A DNA stretch of 64,000 bases from Haloimpatiens massiliensis (lineage in GTDB: Bacteria > Bacillota > Clostridia > Clostridiales > Clostridiaceae), in contig NZ_LT854640.1 in the NCBI RefSeq assembly GCF_900184255.1, positions 124,345-188,344 on the forward strand, in the 5' to 3' direction. Positions 59,842-64,000 of this stretch are shown here, piece by piece. How positions within the stretch are numbered: the stretch's first letter is position 1; every line of letters begins with the position of its first letter. The position numbers and the translations under genes are program-made. The notes below the pieces were generated by a model. That model was not told the origin of the DNA. It worked only from the letters and a program-made list of their open reading frames with translations, and did no database searches.

Positions 59842-61605
59842 TTGATATCAGAAGATCTCATCTTAAGAATAAAAGAAGAAAATGATATAGTAGACGTAAT
59901 TTCTGAAGTCGTTAATTTAAAAAAAACTGGAAGAAATTATGTGGGGTTATGTCCTTTCCATGGAGAAAAGACACCATCCTTTACAGTGTCACCAGACAAA
60001 CAAATATTTAAATGTTTTGGTTGTGGAGAAGCAGGAAATGTATATACTTTTGTTATGAAAAATAGAAATGTTACTTTTCCTGAAGCTGCTAAAATACTTG
60101 GAGATAGAGTTAATATAAGTATAGAACAGGAGAAAGATAATAGTCCTCAAAATCAGAAACGAGAAAAACTCTACAAGATAAACGTAGATGCAGCTAGATA
60201 TTTTTATAAGAACTTAAATAATAGTTCAGCAGCTAAAAAATATTTTTTTAAAAGAGGTATCACACATAAAACATTAGTTAAATTTGGTCTAGGATATGCT
60301 ATGAATGGATGGAACAATCTCTTAAATTATTTAAAGGGAAAGGGATATACAGAATTAGATATGGTTGAAGCTGGATTAATAATTAAGAGTAAAAATGGAA
60401 ACTACTATGATAGATTTAGAAATAGAGTTATATTTCCGGTTTTTAACTATAAAGGTAAGGTTATAGGATTTGGAGGGAGAGTATTAGATGACTCAAAACC
60501 TAAATACTTGAATTCACCTGAAACATATGTATTTAAAAAGGGAACAAATTTATATGGTTTGAATTTTGCTTTGAATAATTTTAATGGAGATACCCTTATG
60601 ATTGTAGAAGGATACATGGATTGTATATCTTTGCATCAACGGGGTATAACTTATGTGGTAGCGTCTTTAGGAACTGCTTTTACTCCATACCAAGCAAAGC
60701 TTCTTAAAAGATATGTAAAAAAAATAATAATTTCTTACGATGCTGATGCTGCAGGTCAAGCGGCTACTTTGAGAGGGTTAGAGATATTAAAAAATCAGGG
60801 CTTTGATGTGCGGGTGCTTATAATACCCGATGGCAAAGATCCAGATGAATTTGTAAAAAATCACGGTAAGGAGGCTTTTGAAAAGTTAATAAAAGATGCA
60901 TTACCACTGACAGAATACAGAATAAAAGTGGAAAGTAATGGAATAAATTTTCATGATAAGGAAATGATAATAAAATATACTAAAAAAGTTATTCCAATAC
61001 TAGCTGAGTTACAGCCTATAGAACAGGATTTATATATAAAAAGAGTTGCTGAAAAAACAGATGTAAATCAACAAGCTTTATACGATATGATAAATAGATA
61101 TGTAAATAGAAAAGAAAAAAGTAATGCAGATATGAATTTTGCTCAAGAAAATGCTGAAAAATTATATTTAGAACCAGCATATATAAAGGCAGAGAGAGTG
61201 CTTATTAATACAATGCTTAAAGATGCATCTAAAATACAAAGTATTAGTGGCATCATGAAGCCAGAGGAAATGGTACTAGATGTCCACAGAGAAATATATG
61301 ATTACATATTAAAAAATTCACAATTGTCATCTGATCAGTTAATTAAAGATGTAGAGATGCAATGTAGGGATATTGAGAGTTCTAAAGAATTTGTAAAAAT
61401 ATTAGAAACAGAAATATTGGATGAAGAAAATTATACGGAGGCAATCAAAGATTGTATAGCCCAGATAAAAAAATCTAAGTTGGAGGAGTCGAAAAAAGTT
61501 ATTATGGATAAAATCAGAAAGTATGAGTCAGAAGGAAACTTAGAGGAATCTATTAGATTAGCAAAAGAACTTGTTAATATTCAAAGACAGATTTCGCAAA
61601 TTTAA
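59842..61605 (+). CDS. dnaG: DNA primase
   Basis: Makes RNA primers for replication. 587 residues: N-terminal zinc ribbon (CPFHGEKTPSFTVSPD and KCFGCGEAG), the catalytic core with VIGFGGRVLDDSKPKYLNS, TOPRIM motifs IVEGYMD and SYDADAAGQ, and a C-terminal helicase-binding helical domain. TTG 59842 follows GTGGGAG. First gene of the macromolecular-synthesis pair with rpoD. Confidence 0.97.
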   Translation: MISEDLILRIKEENDIVDVISEVVNLKKTGRNYVGLCPFHGEKTPSFTVSPDKQIFKCFGCGEAGNVYTFVMKNRNVTFPEAAKILGDRVNISIEQEKDNSPQNQKREKLYKINVDAARYFYKNLNNSSAAKKYFFKRGITHKTLVKFGLGYAMNGWNNLLNYLKGKGYTELDMVEAGLIIKSKNGNYYDRFRNRVIFPVFNYKGKVIGFGGRVLDDSKPKYLNSPETYVFKKGTNLYGLNFALNNFNGDTLMIVEGYMDCISLHQRGITYVVASLGTAFTPYQAKLLKRYVKKIIISYDADAAGQAATLRGLEILKNQGFDVRVLIIPDGKDPDEFVKNHGKEAFEKLIKDALPLTEYRIKVESNGINFHDKEMIIKYTKKVIPILAELQPIEQDLYIKRVAEKTDVNQQALYDMINRYVNRKEKSNADMNFAQENAEKLYLEPAYIKAERVLINTMLKDASKIQSISGIMKPEEMVLDVHREIYDYILKNSQLSSDQLIKDVEMQCRDIESSKEFVKILETEILDEENYTEAIKDCIAQIKKSKLEESKKVIMDKIRKYESEGNLEESIRLAKELVNIQRQISQI

Positions 61606-61630
61606 TATATGAAAGGAGGTAGCTTACTGC

Positions 61631-62689
61631 ATGGATAAAAATGAAAAGATGAAATTAGTTAAGAACCTTATAGAAAAAGGAAAAAGTAAGGGTACTTTAA
61701 CATATAAGGAAATAATGGATGAACTGGAGAAGGTTGATCTTACCCCAGAACAGATAGAAAAAATATACGAAGTTTTAGAATCTACTGGTATAAAAGTAGA
61801 AGGTGAAGAGGCTGAAAACCTAGGTAAAGAAGAAATTGAAATAAATATACCAGAAGGTATTGCTATAGATGACCCTGTAAGAATGTATTTAAAAGAAATA
61901 GGGAAAGTACCTTTATTAGAGGCAGAAGAGGAAACTCAATTGGCTCAAAGAATAGAACAGGGAGATCAAGTAGCTAAGAAGAAACTTGCTGAAGCTAACT
62001 TAAGATTGGTAGTTAGTATAGCAAAAAGATACGTTGGAAGAGGAATGCTATTTTTAGACTTAATCCAAGAAGGTAATTTAGGGCTTATAAAGGCCGTGGA
62101 AAAATTTGATTATAGAAAAGGTTATAAGTTCAGCACATATGCTACATGGTGGATACGTCAAGCTATAACTAGAGCTATAGCGGATCAAGCTAGAACTATA
62201 AGAATACCAGTGCATATGGTAGAGACTATAAATAAACTTATAAGGGTTTCTAGACAACTACTTCAGGAATTAGGAAGGGAACCACAACCAGAAGAAATAG
62301 CTAAAGAAATGGATATGCCTGTAGATAAGGTCAGAGAAATAATGAAAATTGCTCAAGAACCAGTTTCGTTAGAAACGCCTATAGGAGAAGAAGAGGATAG
62401 TCATTTAGGGGATTTTATACCAGATGATGAAGCACCAGCACCAGCAGAGGCTGCAGCATTCACAATGTTAAAAGAGCAACTTATAAATGTACTAGATACG
62501 TTAACTCCTAGAGAGGAAAAAGTCTTAAGATTGAGATTTGGGCTTGATGATGGAAGAGCTAGAACCCTTGAAGAAGTGGGAAAAGAGTTCAATGTAACTA
62601 GAGAAAGAATAAGACAAATAGAAGCAAAAGCTTTAAGGAAGCTAAGACATCCTAGCAGAAGTAAGAAACTAAAAGATTATTTAGATTAA
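61631..62689 (+). CDS. rpoD: Housekeeping sigma factor (sigma-A / RpoD)
   Basis: 352 residues. A short region 1.1, region 1.2 (DDPVRMYLKEIGKVPLL), region 2 with FLDLIQEGNLGLIKAVEKFD and YKFSTYATWWIRQAITRAI, region 3 and region 4 with TLEEVGKEFNVTRERIRQIEAKALRKLRHP are all in place. It recognises TTGACA/TATAAT promoters such as those at 11651, 35984 and 46154. AAAGGAGG upstream; 25 bp after dnaG. A terminator follows. Confidence 0.98.
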   Translation: MDKNEKMKLVKNLIEKGKSKGTLTYKEIMDELEKVDLTPEQIEKIYEVLESTGIKVEGEEAENLGKEEIEINIPEGIAIDDPVRMYLKEIGKVPLLEAEEETQLAQRIEQGDQVAKKKLAEANLRLVVSIAKRYVGRGMLFLDLIQEGNLGLIKAVEKFDYRKGYKFSTYATWWIRQAITRAIADQARTIRIPVHMVETINKLIRVSRQLLQELGREPQPEEIAKEMDMPVDKVREIMKIAQEPVSLETPIGEEEDSHLGDFIPDDEAPAPAEAAAFTMLKEQLINVLDTLTPREEKVLRLRFGLDDGRARTLEEVGKEFNVTRERIRQIEAKALRKLRHPSRSKKLKDYLD

Positions 62690-62710
62690 AAACTAAATTT
62701 AAATTAAAAA

Positions 62711-62756
62711 AATAAAAGCACTATTTATTATTAACAATTTAAATAGTGCTTTTATT
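62711..62756. terminator. Terminator after rpoD
   Basis: AATAAAAGCACTATTTA pairs with TAAATAGTGCTTTTATT around 12 bases. Self-complementary A/T flanks make it usable in both directions. It ends the dnaG-rpoD unit before the next gene. Confidence 0.8.
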
Positions 62757-62837
62757 ACATTTATAATATATAATATTAGTAATATATAAGTTTCCCTTTA
62801 AATTGGAAATCTAAAATAAGAAGAAGGTGATTATACC

Positions 62838-63725
62838 ATGAATATATATAATTTTCGAAGAGGAATGGGATTATTATATCAGATATTTATAATAATTATA
62901 GTAAATTTAATAATAGGTGCTTTAATATTTGTAAGTAATAGTTATGTCATAAATGTATTTTCTAAAATATTATGCGCAGTTTTCAATATATATATGTTAT
63001 ATTACGTAGCTTTGTTTTCCACATTAAAAGTTGTTGCAGATGAAGAGTATATATGTATACTTGGCATATTCAATTTAAAAAAGATTAAAATTCCTATAAA
63101 GGACATAGAAGCTTATAGTGTAGCTACTGGTAAAATACGAGGAGTTCGATTATCAGGAATATGTAATAATAATTTTGCCCTAGGAAGAAGTATAGTTGAT
63201 AAAATAGGAGTAACGAGAATGTTTGTAACTAGCAATGAATTTATAATATATTTTAAAACTCCTGAAATAAATTATGCTATATCTCCTAAAGAATATGTAA
63301 TGTTAGAGGAATTTCTTAAAAAAAAGAAGATACCTAGTGGATTTTATGAAATAAATTATAAAAAAAAGGATGCTTTACATAAAGATAAAAAGTTTGTTAG
63401 ATTGTTTGTTGCAGTTAGTATAGTTATAATAATAATGACTTTAAATCCATTTATATTATATATAATGGGAAAACTGCCTCGTACTATGCCTTTAAGTTAC
63501 GATGCTGCTTTTAAACCTCTCATATATGGTACAAGTAAGCAGTTTGCATTTAGACAAATGATTTATGGAGCTTTAAATATGATAGTTCTATTTTGTATGT
63601 ACTATGCTTCATATTTTCATGCTAAATATGATAAAAAATCTTCACTTGTGTATATTTATATGGCTTTAGTAGTAGCTATTGGATTTTTAGGAATGCAATT
63701 TAGAATACTAAGTACTAATTTGTAA
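62838..63725 (+). CDS. Membrane protein with bacterial PH-like domain
   Basis: 295 residues. Two membrane helices at about 13-33 and 40-62, then a bPH-type beta domain (about 63-165; VVADEEYICILGIFNLKKIKI and FVTSNEFIIYFKTPEINYAIS), and further helices near 190-212, 245-262 and 272-290. No catalytic motif. Function unknown. The ATG follows AGAAGGTG. It separates rpoD from trmK, which are often adjacent, and a 157-bp element follows. Confidence 0.75.
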   Translation: MNIYNFRRGMGLLYQIFIIIIVNLIIGALIFVSNSYVINVFSKILCAVFNIYMLYYVALFSTLKVVADEEYICILGIFNLKKIKIPIKDIEAYSVATGKIRGVRLSGICNNNFALGRSIVDKIGVTRMFVTSNEFIIYFKTPEINYAISPKEYVMLEEFLKKKKIPSGFYEINYKKKDALHKDKKFVRLFVAVSIVIIIMTLNPFILYIMGKLPRTMPLSYDAAFKPLIYGTSKQFAFRQMIYGALNMIVLFCMYYASYFHAKYDKKSSLVYIYMALVVAIGFLGMQFRILSTNL

Positions 63726-63777
63726 TTATGATTAAACACAAAAGATGAGTTAATCACATTAAAGCAATGTTGTATAA

Positions 63778-63934
63778 GGCACATTCAAATAAATAACAAG
63801 TCAGTATGCTAGTCTATCTTGCGTCATACTGCGTCAGCAGAACCCACCGATAGTTCTATTAGCGTCGGAACCTGCTTACTTGTTTGACACAAAATATACC
63901 AGCATCTTTGACTTGTTATTTATTTTCATGTACC
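63778..63934. mobile_element. 157-bp MITE-like element, copy 6 (inverted)
   Basis: Reverse orientation relative to copies 1-5, exactly 157 bp, flanked by TAA on both sides (63775-63777, 63935-63937). A short family-2 remnant (about 63728-63756) precedes it. Confidence 0.85.
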
Positions 63935-63962
63935 TAATTGATACTAATTTTAAGATAGGATG

Positions 63963-64000
63963 ATGAAATTGGATATAAGCATAAGATTAAAAACTATAGC
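63963..64000 (+). CDS. trmK: Start of a TrmK-like tRNA methyltransferase (3' end outside window)
   Basis: Only 12 codons plus two bases: M-K-L-D-I-S-I-R-L-K-T-I, which fits the start of TrmK (tRNA m1A22 methyltransferase), a common gene downstream of rpoD. Too little sequence to be certain. Confidence 0.5.
   Translation, partial: MKLDISIRLKTI

Overview
The window is low-GC Firmicute DNA, with AT-rich intergenic regions, strong AGGAGG-type ribosome sites, many TTG/GTG starts and spore-specific genes (gpr, spoIIP, yqfC, yqfD, a CotS-like gene). Gene content and order fit Clostridium sensu stricto. A complete selenocysteine cluster with a selenocysteine-containing SelD suggests an amino-acid-fermenting species such as proteolytic C. 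botulinum / C. sporogenes; that species-level guess is inference. Nearly all of the window is chromosomal core, separated by an unusual density of short palindromic repeats.

Layout. 1-3.9 kb: yhbY (partial), nadD, yqeK, an LCP-family gene and an RluA-type pseudouridine synthase. 3.9-6.3 kb: a D,D-carboxypeptidase gene bracketed by two inverted 312-bp elements. 6.3-11.9 kb: comEA, then selD (with an in-frame UGA), selA, selB and tRNA-Sec. 11.9-17.5 kb: accessory genes (nucleotidyltransferase, MBL hydrolase, azoreductase-like, GIY-YIG protein, a degenerate SF1 helicase half fused to a LexA-type S24 protease domain, a DUF3787 spore protein) interspersed with four copies of a 157-bp element. 17.5-28.7 kb: pyruvate:ferredoxin oxidoreductase, a NifX-like protein, a flavin reductase, a P-type-ATPase-like protein that has lost its catalytic motifs, a ComEC channel lacking the nuclease-like domain, and holA. 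28.7-31.6 kb: rpsT, gpr, spoIIP. 31.6-32.8 kb: a gene-free block built from two large inverted foldbacks. 32.8-44 kb: lepA, hemW and the CIRCE-controlled hrcA-grpE-dnaK-dnaJ-prmA-rsmE-mtaB series. 44-46 kb: an IS4-type transposase gene. 46-54.8 kb: hit, rpsU, yqeY, yqfC, yqfD, pgpH, ybeY, a DagK-PAP2 fusion, cdd, era, recO and a DUF4342 gene. 54.9-64 kb: a CcpN-like regulator with ppdK, a CotS-like gene, dnaG-rpoD, a PH-domain membrane protein and the start of trmK.

How the genes fit together. SelD makes selenophosphate, SelA converts Ser-tRNA(Sec) to Sec-tRNA(Sec), and SelB delivers it; the pathway's own first enzyme needs this machinery for its catalytic residue. CIRCE plus HrcA sets chaperone levels. 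The rpsU-to-recO block is the usual Firmicute translation, envelope and sporulation housekeeping string.

The items most worth a second look are the helicase/LexA fusion (15536-16993), the co-varying foldbacks (31664-32616), the P-type ATPase pseudoenzyme (23363-25816), the selenoprotein SelD, and two well-defined MITE-like families with target-site duplications (157 bp, flanked by TAA/TTA; 312/167/141 bp, flanked by 6-7 bp).
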